DNA from: Arthrobacter sp. SX1312
GTDB taxonomy: Bacteria; Actinomycetota; Actinomycetes; Actinomycetales; Micrococcaceae
Assembly: GCF_002929295.1 (NCBI RefSeq)
Contig: NZ_PJIM01000004.1
Span: 30,489-94,488 of the forward strand
Direction of reading: 5' to 3'
DNA length: 64,000 nt
In this document: positions 44,518 to 53,000 of the stretch, in pieces
Layout: the number at the start of each line of letters is the position of its first letter
How positions within the stretch are numbered: position 1 is the stretch's first letter
The notes under the pieces: generated by a model
The model's database searches: none
What the model was told of the DNA's origin: nothing
Seen by the model: only the letters and a program-made list of their open reading frames with translations
Made by a program: the position numbers and the translations under genes

Positions 44518-45387
44518 TCAGTACTCCCGTTGTTGCTCGTACTCTTCCTCGAACTGACGAATTTCATCAGCGTCCACCGAGAATACGACTGGAGTCTTCG
44601 GTGAGTCGCTTCGCTGAACAGCTTTGCGAATGACAGATTGTTGGAAACCAAGCAGCGTCACGTCGGTGGTAACCATGAGCCGGACGCCGTCATAACCCAG
44701 AAGGTATCGACCGTCGAATTCGATGACTTTCATAGCGTTCCCTGCAGCTGCCATCACGTCATTAGTAGGTCGGTTAACGACCGAAGGCTGGCGTGACTCG
44801 GGTTCAACTCCTACTACAGCATGAATGCCACGGACAAGAGCCAGCACCTCGTCTATCACCTCTCGTTCAGGGCGCCGAGACGCCCTTGGCTGAGAGAGTT
44901 CTCGATCGATATCGGCGAGTTGCGCCTCGAGCTGAGGCCATAATGCCTGAAACGACCTGCCGAGAATGTCCTCGCGAACGCCATGCGGCAACAACTCTGA
45001 GTTGAGGTCCTGCACAAGGCGTCTAATACCCTCCTCGTTAGCGAGTCTGGCATGAAATTTTGTCAACGGACCGGTGAGGTCAGTAGGCGAATCGAAGTCA
45101 ATGAGAAGAGGTGCCACTCGCGTGTCGACGGCACCGACCTGTCGTGAAAGCGCGCCAGCTTCGTAGTTGAGCCACGGCCGATCATGATTCTCTGGGGTGA
45201 TGCAGATGATGCCAAAGCGGGTATCTGCGAGCTCTCCGGTAATTCTCTGATTCCAGTCCTGCCCCGATTCGATATCCAAATCACTCATCCAGGGGTCCAC
45301 GTTATTCAGGATTCCGGGAAGCCATTCGTGGAGAGCGGCGGCAACTGCTTTGCTCTTGTCGCCGGACCAACTGATGAAAACCTTCAT
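44518..45387 (-). CDS. TIR-domain protein (probable anti-phage NADase)
   Basis: 289 residues. A TIR domain occupies 1-150: MKVFISWSGDKSKAVAAALH, WMSDLDIESGQDW, GIICITPENHDRPWLNYEAG with Glu76 in the expected catalytic position of the NEAGA-like loop. The C-terminal part, ending in a Glu-rich helix (DADEIRQFEEEYEQQREY), carries an SMODS/STAND-unlike, unrecognised domain. Stand-alone TIR proteins act by abortive infection through NAD cleavage. It begins the defence cluster to 49.9 kb. Confidence 0.8.
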   Translation of the reverse strand: MKVFISWSGDKSKAVAAALHEWLPGILNNVDPWMSDLDIESGQDWNQRITGELADTRFGIICITPENHDRPWLNYEAGALSRQVGAVDTRVAPLLIDFDSPTDLTGPLTKFHARLANEEGIRRLVQDLNSELLPHGVREDILGRSFQALWPQLEAQLADIDRELSQPRASRRPEREVIDEVLALVRGIHAVVGVEPESRQPSVVNRPTNDVMAAAGNAMKVIEFDGRYLLGYDGVRLMVTTDVTLLGFQQSVIRKAVQRSDSPKTPVVFSVDADEIRQFEEEYEQQREY

Positions 45388-45797
45388 GCTGACACCCTAC
45401 CGTCCAAAGCAACACCTAGTGCCCCGTTCGCAGCCATAGAATCATGGCATCGAACGGACCGAAGAGCGGCGTCACCCGCCGCGTTAACTAGCTCACCTTC
45501 GGGAGGATCAGCGCTAGGCACGCACTGTTACGTGCCCCGCGAACGCCCGAATGAATGGGCGGATACCGCCACCGGTCACACGGATCGCATCGTCGTCGTG
45601 CGCTGAGAGCTGAGTCTTGCGGGGAGTCCCTGCGGCCGGATTCCGTCCGCGTCGCCAATACTCGACGTTATGTGAACAATAGTTGACGCAGCCCAGTTGG
45701 CACCCAACTGCTATCACTCCGCCACCGGTCTTTTGCCGGCCTGATTGTCACGAATGCTGCAGTGAGCCAGTGGGCCCAACCTTCTCGGCAGACGCAG
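45388..45797. other. Intergenic, no gene seen
   Basis: About 410 bases. No gene. Inverted repeat GCCCAGTTGGCACCCAACTG lies near 45691. Two long palindromes begin at 45798. Confidence 0.5.
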
Positions 45798-45852
45798 CGT
45801 GTGGCGATCACTGATCGCCACACGTAATTGTGCAGACAGTGTCTGCACAATT
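45798..45852. repeat. Two adjacent perfect 27-bp palindromes
   Basis: First: 13-base arms CGTGTGGCGATCA at 45798-45810 and complement to 45824 around a single C. Second: arms AATTGTGCAGACA at 45826-45838 and complement to 45852 around a G. The second has the core TGCAGACAGTGTCTGCA also found inside the nearby nuclease gene. No T-tracts, so not ordinary terminators. On the minus strand the second could encode VQTLSAQ, which echoes a conserved peptide of that nuclease family. Confidence 0.85.
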
Positions 45853-45859
45853 GAGTTCT

Positions 45860-46888
45860 TCAGTCGTCGAGCTCGAGTGCAGTAACGATGGCTTCGGGTG
45901 ACGGCAATGCTTCCTGTTCAGCTTCGGGAAGAGCCTCGTAGGTATAAGAGGTGACAGCAAGTGGTTGGGCTGCTCCATCCAAGGCGTATCGGACGGTATG
46001 CTCATTTTTCGCGCCGCAGACGAGGATCCCGACGGATGGTCGCTGTCGAGGGAGCCGGATTTTGTCGTTAACCACTGAGACGTAGAAGTTTAGCTGCCCG
46101 AGGTGCTCGGGCTTGAACTTTCCGGCCTTGAGCTCCACGACTACGTAGCGCTCTGTGGGGATGTGATAGAGCAGAAGGTCGATGTAGAAGTCGTCACCCC
46201 CGACCTCGAGGTGAATTTGCCGGCCAACGAATGCGAAGCCGGCGCCGAACTCTATGAGCGTCTGTGTCATGCGTGAGGACATGGCATCCTCGATCGCGGC
46301 CTCATCCGCCTCGGGCCCGAGACCGAGGAAGTCTAGGACGAGAGGGTCTTTGGCTACCTCGCGGGCAAGCCCAGTCCCCTCCTCCGGCAATCGCGCTTCG
46401 AGGTTGTTCGGAGCTGCCCCTTCCCGCTCGTGAAGCCTGGACGCAATCTGGTGTTCGAGCACGGCCAGCGACCACCCGTGGCGGACACTGCGCGCCGCGT
46501 ACCACTCGCGCAGGCTCTGCTCCTGGAGCTGCTCGAGCAGGACGACGTTGTGGCTCCAGCTGATTCGTGCAGACAGTGTCTGCACGAATGTTTCACTTCC
46601 CTGCCATGCGTCGGCCAAAGCTCGCATGTAGTAGAGGTTCCTGCGCGAGAACCCTTTCATGTGCGGGAACTGATCACGGAGATCCTCCGCCAAACGACCG
46701 AGCACCTTACTCCCCCACGGCTCAGCCTGTTGCTGCTGCAGGATGGTTCGGCCGATATTCCAGTACAGCTCCATCATGGAAGCGTTCACCACACGCTGAG
46801 CTCTCGCCTGTGCGGCTCGCACGGAGCTGGCCAGCTCCGTCAGCGTCTCTGCGTAGCTCAGCGGAAGATCAGATTCAAGGATAGTCAC
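45860..46888 (-). CDS. DUF1016 (YhcG-type) PD-(D/E)xK nuclease
   Basis: 342 residues. The N-terminal DUF1016 helical domain (MMELYWNIGRTILQQQQ; GFSRRNLYYMRALADAW; FVQTLSARISWSHNVVLLEQ) precedes a nuclease domain with DDFYIDLLLYH (Asp237) and VVVELKAGKFKPEHLGQLN (Glu252, Lys254), the PD-(D/E)xK triad. Usually found in defence islands or with restriction systems. The codons for residues 101-109 form a perfect 27-bp palindrome whose core is repeated 8 bases after the stop. Confidence 0.88.
   Translation of the reverse strand: MTILESDLPLSYAETLTELASSVRAAQARAQRVVNASMMELYWNIGRTILQQQQAEPWGSKVLGRLAEDLRDQFPHMKGFSRRNLYYMRALADAWQGSETFVQTLSARISWSHNVVLLEQLQEQSLREWYAARSVRHGWSLAVLEHQIASRLHEREGAAPNNLEARLPEEGTGLAREVAKDPLVLDFLGLGPEADEAAIEDAMSSRMTQTLIEFGAGFAFVGRQIHLEVGGDDFYIDLLLYHIPTERYVVVELKAGKFKPEHLGQLNFYVSVVNDKIRLPRQRPSVGILVCGAKNEHTVRYALDGAAQPLAVTSYTYEALPEAEQEALPSPEAIVTALELDD
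46563..46589. repeat. 27-bp palindrome inside the DUF1016 gene
   Basis: Arms ATTCGTGCAGACA (46563-46575) and complement to 46589, single G centre, core TGCAGACAGTGTCTGCA identical to that at 45831-45847. It codes for FVQTLSARI on the minus strand. Two exact copies of a 17-bp palindrome within 740 bp are not expected by chance. Confidence 0.85.
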
Positions 46889-47285
46889 GTCTCACACCTT
46901 AATAGAGCCTCGCCTTAAACGATGAGCGCTGTGATGATGACTACGGGGCAGACGCCACGTCAGCAATTATGGATACGACTGGAACAGCCCAGTACTGCTG
47001 TATCAGACGGCAGCAGTGCACCAATCCCACTGATGCAGCGCAAATGTTCAACAGCTTGTTGAACAGTTGCTCCCCTCTGCGGCGGCACTGCCAGGGTCAC
47101 CGCAGGACCCTAAGTTCGGGAGTGACGTACTTACAAATTTTCGGACGTTCTTTAAGCGCCCCCGTGACTAAGCGCTCCTCCAGCTGTGACTTACCCACGG
47201 CTTCTTGTTACGAATCAAGAAGGTGCCGGATAGTCCCCCTTGTCGACCCATGGTGGCAAGGATCCGCGCCGTGCCACTCACCCGA
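46889..47285. other. Intergenic with one palindrome
   Basis: About 400 bases with no gene. Contains GTTCAACA-GCT-TGTTGAAC (47046-47064), a perfect 8-base-arm inverted repeat that could be an operator or terminator. Confidence 0.5.
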
Positions 47286-48080
47286 CTAGCGCAGCGCCTT
47301 CCAGTTGACGCTATAGCCTGCATCTTCGACTTCCCGCGCGAGTACTGTCTTCCAGGCTCCTGAGACGTCCAGCGGGGTGTATACCAGACCCTGTACGTCC
47401 CCCGGAGCTTCTACACCGTCCTCGAGCAGAACCGCGACGTTTGATCTGCCCAGCGCGCCCATAAAGAATCCCATCTCGAACACGACGTTCTGACGCCCTC
47501 GGGGTTTTTCCTCTATGTCATTCTTTGCACGGCCAAGGTCATCCGCCGTTAGAAGGATCACAGCAAACCCCGTTCCCGCGGCACTATTTTCGAGTTTCTC
47601 GATAAGAACCGCGCCCTTGTTCGATTGCTCGTGCAGTATTACTGGGTCTTGTCCAACTAGTTTTTGTAGGAAACGAGCAAGCTCGTGCTTCTTTGCGTCA
47701 TCGTGGCCGTGGACTACGAAAACGCGCCCGTTAGGGTCGACGGATCCCTTGTCTTCAACTTCAACGATATCCTCGACGACTTGAGCGAGAGCACTTTTGC
47801 TCTCTTCGATCAACTCTAATTCGCGCTTGGCCGCTTTGAGGATCTTGACAGCATTTTGAACTCCACTCCTTCGATAGGGAGCGAAGTCTGTCCCCGGACC
47901 AATTACCATTGGGCTATAGCTAACAGAATTAAACCGCTTGTAAAGCGGACTTTCTGCACCCATCACAGTGCGAATGACTACTTCCGCTTGGCCCTTCCAA
48001 TCCTGCAGATCGGACGGCATGCCATCATTGGCAGCAAGTATTTGCTCCTCTAACAATTCGAGCTTTCGAGCGAGATCCAT
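47286..48080 (-). CDS. TIR-like (CAP12/PCTIR type) nucleotide-binding protein
   Basis: 264 residues from ATG 48080; extensions upstream look non-coding. A helical N-terminus of about 115 residues is followed by a TIR-like fold: RVFVVHGHDDAKKHELARFL, VILHEQSNKGAVLIEKLE, FAVILLTADDLG and RQNVVFEMGFFMGALG with Glu202 in the catalytic place. This is the TIR-like/CAP12 group (PF10137), known as NAD-degrading effector in anti-phage systems. No cGAS-like cyclase neighbours it, so it is probably a stand-alone effector. Confidence 0.82.
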   Translation of the reverse strand: MDLARKLELLEEQILAANDGMPSDLQDWKGQAEVVIRTVMGAESPLYKRFNSVSYSPMVIGPGTDFAPYRRSGVQNAVKILKAAKRELELIEESKSALAQVVEDIVEVEDKGSVDPNGRVFVVHGHDDAKKHELARFLQKLVGQDPVILHEQSNKGAVLIEKLENSAAGTGFAVILLTADDLGRAKNDIEEKPRGRQNVVFEMGFFMGALGRSNVAVLLEDGVEAPGDVQGLVYTPLDVSGAWKTVLAREVEDAGYSVNWKALR

Positions 48081-48319
48081 GCGAGAAGCATACCGTTGAG
48101 ACTCCGTGAGTCTTCTCACACGCCACGCAGGCACGCGCATTGGGATTGCACGCCTCCTGAGGAGGCTCAGTGCGGCCGTGCTCGTGCACACGTCGCTGGA
48201 GCCCACATCGCCGATCGTTGCCAAACACACGATGGCAGGACTCCCTCATCCGCGGCCCTCCACCGATACGCTGCACTGCGGTTGCGTAAACTTCCTCAGG
48301 TGCACGGTAGCTCCTCTCA

Positions 48320-49939
48320 TTAGCTCTTGCGTTCTATCAGTGTTCTCAAGATTTCTGCTAGCGAACTATTTCTACGCACCTGCGCGATCACCATCGATAT
48401 ATAATCTTCGTTTGAAATGCAATGTAGTGCCTTATGAACTACGTTTCGGAACCCCGATTCGCGGATAGGGAAGGATAACATGAACTCACTTAAGTCCTTA
48501 CGCGCTAGGAGCACGTCGTACTCGGCGTCGAACTGCGCGCCCTTCACCTGGTATTCAATAGTGACAGAGGCTTCCACAATCTTGGCTGCATTGATAGCTT
48601 CCGCCTGCCCTATCAGTGATGCTCTCGCATCAGCCAACACGGCCTGGGAGACAATGTGCTGCTTTACTCCGGCACGCTGAAGTTCCTTGACCGAGTCCTC
48701 CTGCGCTTTTGCTAGTAACTCGCGAGCGTCAATTTCTCGCATACTAGCATGAACCTCTGCTATCACTTCTTGGCACGGTGGTAGGAATAGCAAATTTTCA
48801 ACTTCGTGGGCTGCACTTACCCATATATTACTGAGACCGAAATTTGCTATTTCTTCTTCGGTTCGACGATCCGAATCGATAATACCTCGACATTCAACCC
48901 ATGCGAATTCCGAGAGGTTGCTTAAACTTTTTGTTGCGCGAATCACCTCGCCGCATGAACCGACCGGCACAACATCCCACTCAGGGTAAAGAATGGTGTA
49001 AAGCTGATCGTCGAGTCCTCCACGTATTCCTTCACAAAAAAGAATACGGCGTCGAGCGCCAAGTAACGCTTGCACAACTCCATCGGGAATGTTGTCGTCG
49101 ACTGGCACTTCTTGGACGTCCCAATGAGCAATTTGATCATTCGACCAAGTACAGCTCTTCAGAACCAACGTTCTAGATCCTCCCATTCGTAGATCTCTCG
49201 CCAGCTCTAAATCGTGGGTGAACACGACAAATGAGCAGTCAGGACGCTCTTCGATCGCGGCAATGACGAGTGGGGCGCTGACCGATCGATGTAGATGACG
49301 TTCAGGTTCATCGAGTAGAACAACAGCGTTCTTCGGTGCTGTCAAAATCTCGCCTGCAATAATCAATCCACTTTTCTCACCGTCCGACATTCTTGCAATT
49401 TCATACTCACTACCCGCACTAGTTCGCGTGGAAAGCTCGGCAGACGAATTTACCTTCACCGAAACATCAAGACCACTCTGCCCCAAGACTCTATTCAACT
49501 TTATGAAGGGGCGTTCGCCGACTGCCTTCCAATCCCCTCCTTGCTCTAGGGTGCTTGTTACCTGAGCGTTGTAATGGTGCTCTGAGGATGTGAGACGAAA
49601 CAAAAGGAGATTGTTCCTATTTTCGCCTAAAGCATCTTTGAAGCGTGATTGCTCCGTAGAATCTTGAGATTTCCAAACAACTTCGTTTTGCACGCGCCTA
49701 CTGGGCGTTAGATTAGATGCCGATGACGCCATCCAAACTTGGCGGTGAGCCACAACTCTCTCGATAGGCTGTGTAGAAGGGAAGTTCGCCGCCATCCATT
49801 GAGCTAACCCCGATTTGCCAGCACCGTTTGCACCAAGTACGACAACAGCTTGCCCTGTATCAACTGATAGGTCGAACTGCCCTGACGAAGTTGGGACGGC
49901 CCAAACATGCATGGGCTGCATCTCCGCTTGAGTAGTCAT
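48320..49939 (-). CDS. Fused AAA/ABC ATPase-DUF4435 protein (PARIS-like, AriA-AriB)
   Basis: 539 residues. First half is an ABC-type ATPase: Walker A GANGAGKS at 36-43, signature MSDGEKS at 184-190, Walker B VVLLDEPE at 206-213, H-loop FTHD at 240-243. Second half is DUF4435, a TOPRIM nuclease: ILFCEG (Glu303), RGIIDSDRR (DxD at 355-357) and EVENLLFLP. In the PARIS anti-phage system AriA (ATPase) holds AriB (DUF4435 nuclease, tRNA-cleaving) until an anti-restriction protein is sensed; merged one-gene versions are known. Low-GC relative to its surroundings, a sign of transfer. Confidence 0.82.
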   Translation of the reverse strand: MTTQAEMQPMHVWAVPTSSGQFDLSVDTGQAVVVLGANGAGKSGLAQWMAANFPSTQPIERVVAHRQVWMASSASNLTPSRRVQNEVVWKSQDSTEQSRFKDALGENRNNLLLFRLTSSEHHYNAQVTSTLEQGGDWKAVGERPFIKLNRVLGQSGLDVSVKVNSSAELSTRTSAGSEYEIARMSDGEKSGLIIAGEILTAPKNAVVLLDEPERHLHRSVSAPLVIAAIEERPDCSFVVFTHDLELARDLRMGGSRTLVLKSCTWSNDQIAHWDVQEVPVDDNIPDGVVQALLGARRRILFCEGIRGGLDDQLYTILYPEWDVVPVGSCGEVIRATKSLSNLSEFAWVECRGIIDSDRRTEEEIANFGLSNIWVSAAHEVENLLFLPPCQEVIAEVHASMREIDARELLAKAQEDSVKELQRAGVKQHIVSQAVLADARASLIGQAEAINAAKIVEASVTIEYQVKGAQFDAEYDVLLARKDLSEFMLSFPIRESGFRNVVHKALHCISNEDYISMVIAQVRRNSSLAEILRTLIERKS

Positions 49940-50056
49940 TGAAGCCTTCCGAAAGTGCGGCGAGGTGCGGATTAATAGAATCCTGGAACAAAAATATCAT
50001 CAATCATCCTCTACTAGAGGAGTCCGCTAAGCGAACCACGGTGCCGTTCACAAAGA

Positions 50057-53000
50057 CTAACGCTCGCGTCCTTGGTTTCGGGAGCTGGCTTCATCCGCCC
50101 GCTTTTTTGCTGCCGCGGTCGCTTTACCCGCTGCCGCCTGTCGAGCCTGACGGTCAGTGGCAGTCACCTTTCGGCGCTCGATCAGGTCAGCCTGCCGTTG
50201 ACTGAATGCCGCAGCAGCACTGGTGCGGCGTGTAGTAGTGCTGTTGTTCTCACTCCCAATCGCCTCCTTCTGCCTCTGGTCGTTTGCATCCGTCGGCGGT
50301 TTGCTTGGAGCGGCTACGGCTGCGGCTGCGGCCCGTGCGCGGTGCCTGGCGAGCACGCTGGCGACGGCGGTGGACAAATCGTCGCCCTGCTGCGGTACTG
50401 GTTCTGCTTGTACGGCGTCCACGATCCGTGCTTCGCGCTGCTGCGGAGCCGGCAGGGAATCGCTGGCGGCGGCGCGTTCCGCGCGCAGCCGGTCGACGAC
50501 GCGCCGGGCTGCTGCCTGCTCGGTCATCATGCGGTCGACGATCGCTGCCTCATCCGTCCCCTGCTGGATCTGCGTGGCCGTCCTGGGTGCGACGGTGGTG
50601 AGTTCGCTGTGCTTGTGCAGGGCGGTGGCGCGTCCGATGAGGCGCTGCGCGGTTGGGTCGTCCCGGTGCTGCTTGGGGATCAACGCGGTCTCGTGGGTGC
50701 CGATATTGTACCGGTTCCGGTATGCCTCGGTCTCGGCCGCGATGCGATGCCACTCGGCGGCTTTTGCGTCCTTCCCGGGCACGGGGCCGAGCGCGTTCGT
50801 CCACGCTGGTTTCTCTTCCGCGAGCTGCGCGCCCCGGACCATGACCCTCTGCCCGAGATGCGCCCGCAGCCGGTCAAGCTCGATCCGGTAGGACGCGGGC
50901 ACCAGCTCGTCACGCAGGAGCACGGACGGCGCGAGGTCTTCGCTGACCGTCGCGGCTGCCGCTGGCCCCGTGTTCGTGTTGCTGGCCGTGCTGGCTTGTG
51001 GCAGTGCGACGGAGCGGAGTTGCTGCTCGTTCCTGATGGCGTCGCCGATGGTGACCTGGTGTGCAGTACGGGGATCCTCGCCGCGTGCGGTGCCCTCGAT
51101 CGCGGCCTGCGTCGGGGAGAGATCCTGGCGGCGTTCCAGTTCGACGGTGATCGCCTGCACCGTCCACTGTGCCTTCCTCTGTTCATGCCGGCCTGAGGTG
51201 TCGACGGGCTGGGTCGGGTCGATGGCTTGCACTCGCTGCAGGGCATCGGTGCGAGCATCTGCGAGCTTGTCGGTCCGCATGAGTGCGAACGGACGTGCCG
51301 CCCATTGCGTGTCCATCGGCACCTCACCGTGCGAGCGGCGCGGCAGCTCGGTTCCTGCTGCGTGCTTCGTGGCCTGGTCTACGAGGCGGGCCAGGTGCTC
51401 ATCGGACACTGCGCCGAGGGGACGCTGGTCGGCGTTGGAGAGGAGGCTGTAGGCGGCGTCGATGCGCTGCTCGAGCCGGTAGGCGAGGACGGCTGCCGGG
51501 TCCTGGGCTCCGTCGAATCCGCGCAGGTGGCCGGTGTCGGTGTGCTGTCCGCGCCCGGTGCTGTCGCGGGTGACGCCGGCGGCCTGGGCGAGGAGTGCGG
51601 CGGGGTCGAGTCCCTGGGCTTCTCCTGCACGTAGGTGGGTTGCGACTGCTTCCCATGCTTCGTGCGAGGTGAACTGTTCAGCGGTCCGCGGCCCAATCAC
51701 TTCGGCTGCGATGGTTCGGGTCTTGGCTTCCCATGCGGCGTTCTCGACCTCGTTGTAGACGCCGGCGAGGGTGGCGACGTCGCCAGTACGGACGGCCTCT
51801 AGCCGTACTGCTTCGTGCGCGGACAGGGCGCGGTCGTAGTTCGCGGTGATCGTGGACAGGACGCTGTCGCGGGTCACGGCCTGGTCGTTGTCGTCGCCGA
51901 GGGCGACGTAGAGCAGGTTCGTCTCGCGTCCTCGGGTGGCAGCGACGTAGGCGCCGGCGCGGTCGGTTCGATCGTCGAGGATGGCGTGCGCAGTGTCCAC
52001 GGTCGCGCCTTGGGCGCGGTGCACGGTCGCGGCGTAGCCGAGCTGTCCGTGCTCGTGGAGGTAGCCGGCGTCGACGGTGATCCGGCCACGGTGGCCTGCG
52101 TGCCGGAGGGTGATGCGCTGCCTCTCCTCACCTGCAGCTGCGTCAGCAGCAGGGTTGGCAGTGGGGTCTGCAGTGACTTTTTCGACGGTCCAGACGTCGT
52201 TGTTCTTCACGAAGTCCTTGCCCTGGTTGACCTGCAGGGTGCGGTCGTTCTTGCGGGTGACGACGGTGTCGCCGGTGTAGGCGCGGAGTCCGTCGCGCAG
52301 GACGACGGACGGTATTGCCTCGGTGATCGGGCCGGTGCCGTCTACCGTGTGTGCAACGAGGTCGCCGGTGGCGATGCGGGCGGCCTGGGCGCGGGCGTTG
52401 AGGTCGGTGACGGTGGCGTTGTCGGTGGCGATCAGCAGCGAGGTCTTGCCCGCCTGGGTGTCGGCCATCCATGCGGCGAGGGCGTCCTGCGTCATGGCCT
52501 CAAGGGTGCCTGCGGTGACGCGCTTGTTCTCGAGGTACCAGTGGAACGGGGTGTCCGCGCCGGCGGCGGGCGGCTCCCGAAGTGCCAGGGATGCCTCTGA
52601 CTCGCCTTCCGTGCGGAAGCGGTGGACTTCCTCGAGGCGGACCGCTCCGACCTCGTTGTTGAGCAGGCGTAGCGCGCCGCCGGAGCCGATGGCGCCGAGC
52701 TGGCGGTCATCTCCGATGGCCCTGACGACGGCACCGTTGCGGGCGGCGACGGCGACAACGTGGGCGAGCTTCGGGGTGGTGACCATGCCGGCTTCGTCGA
52801 CAATGATCACATCCCCTGCTCGCAGGTTCGATACAGGCATGAAGGCCGGGTTGGTGAAGCTCGAACGTACGCCCGCGCCGTTGTCCTGTTGGTTTTGCTG
52901 CTTGTTGTGGTGGGTGGCCAGGAACGCGTCGATGGTGGTTGCTTCGGCTCCGAGGTCTCCGCTCATGACGGCGGCCGCGGCGGCGGTGGGGGCGAGTCCG

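Noticed and set aside
44518-45387. Thoeris system (ThsA/ThsB)
   Set aside because: Only a TIR protein is present; no SIR2/SLOG or other ThsA partner in the island.
45798-45852. Ordinary rho-independent terminators for the nuclease gene
   Set aside because: No T-run, single-base loops that cannot fold as tight RNA hairpins, and one core is repeated inside the gene.
47286-48080. Complete CBASS operon
   Set aside because: No cGAS/DncV-like nucleotidyltransferase or Cap2/Cap3 genes next to the TIR-like gene.
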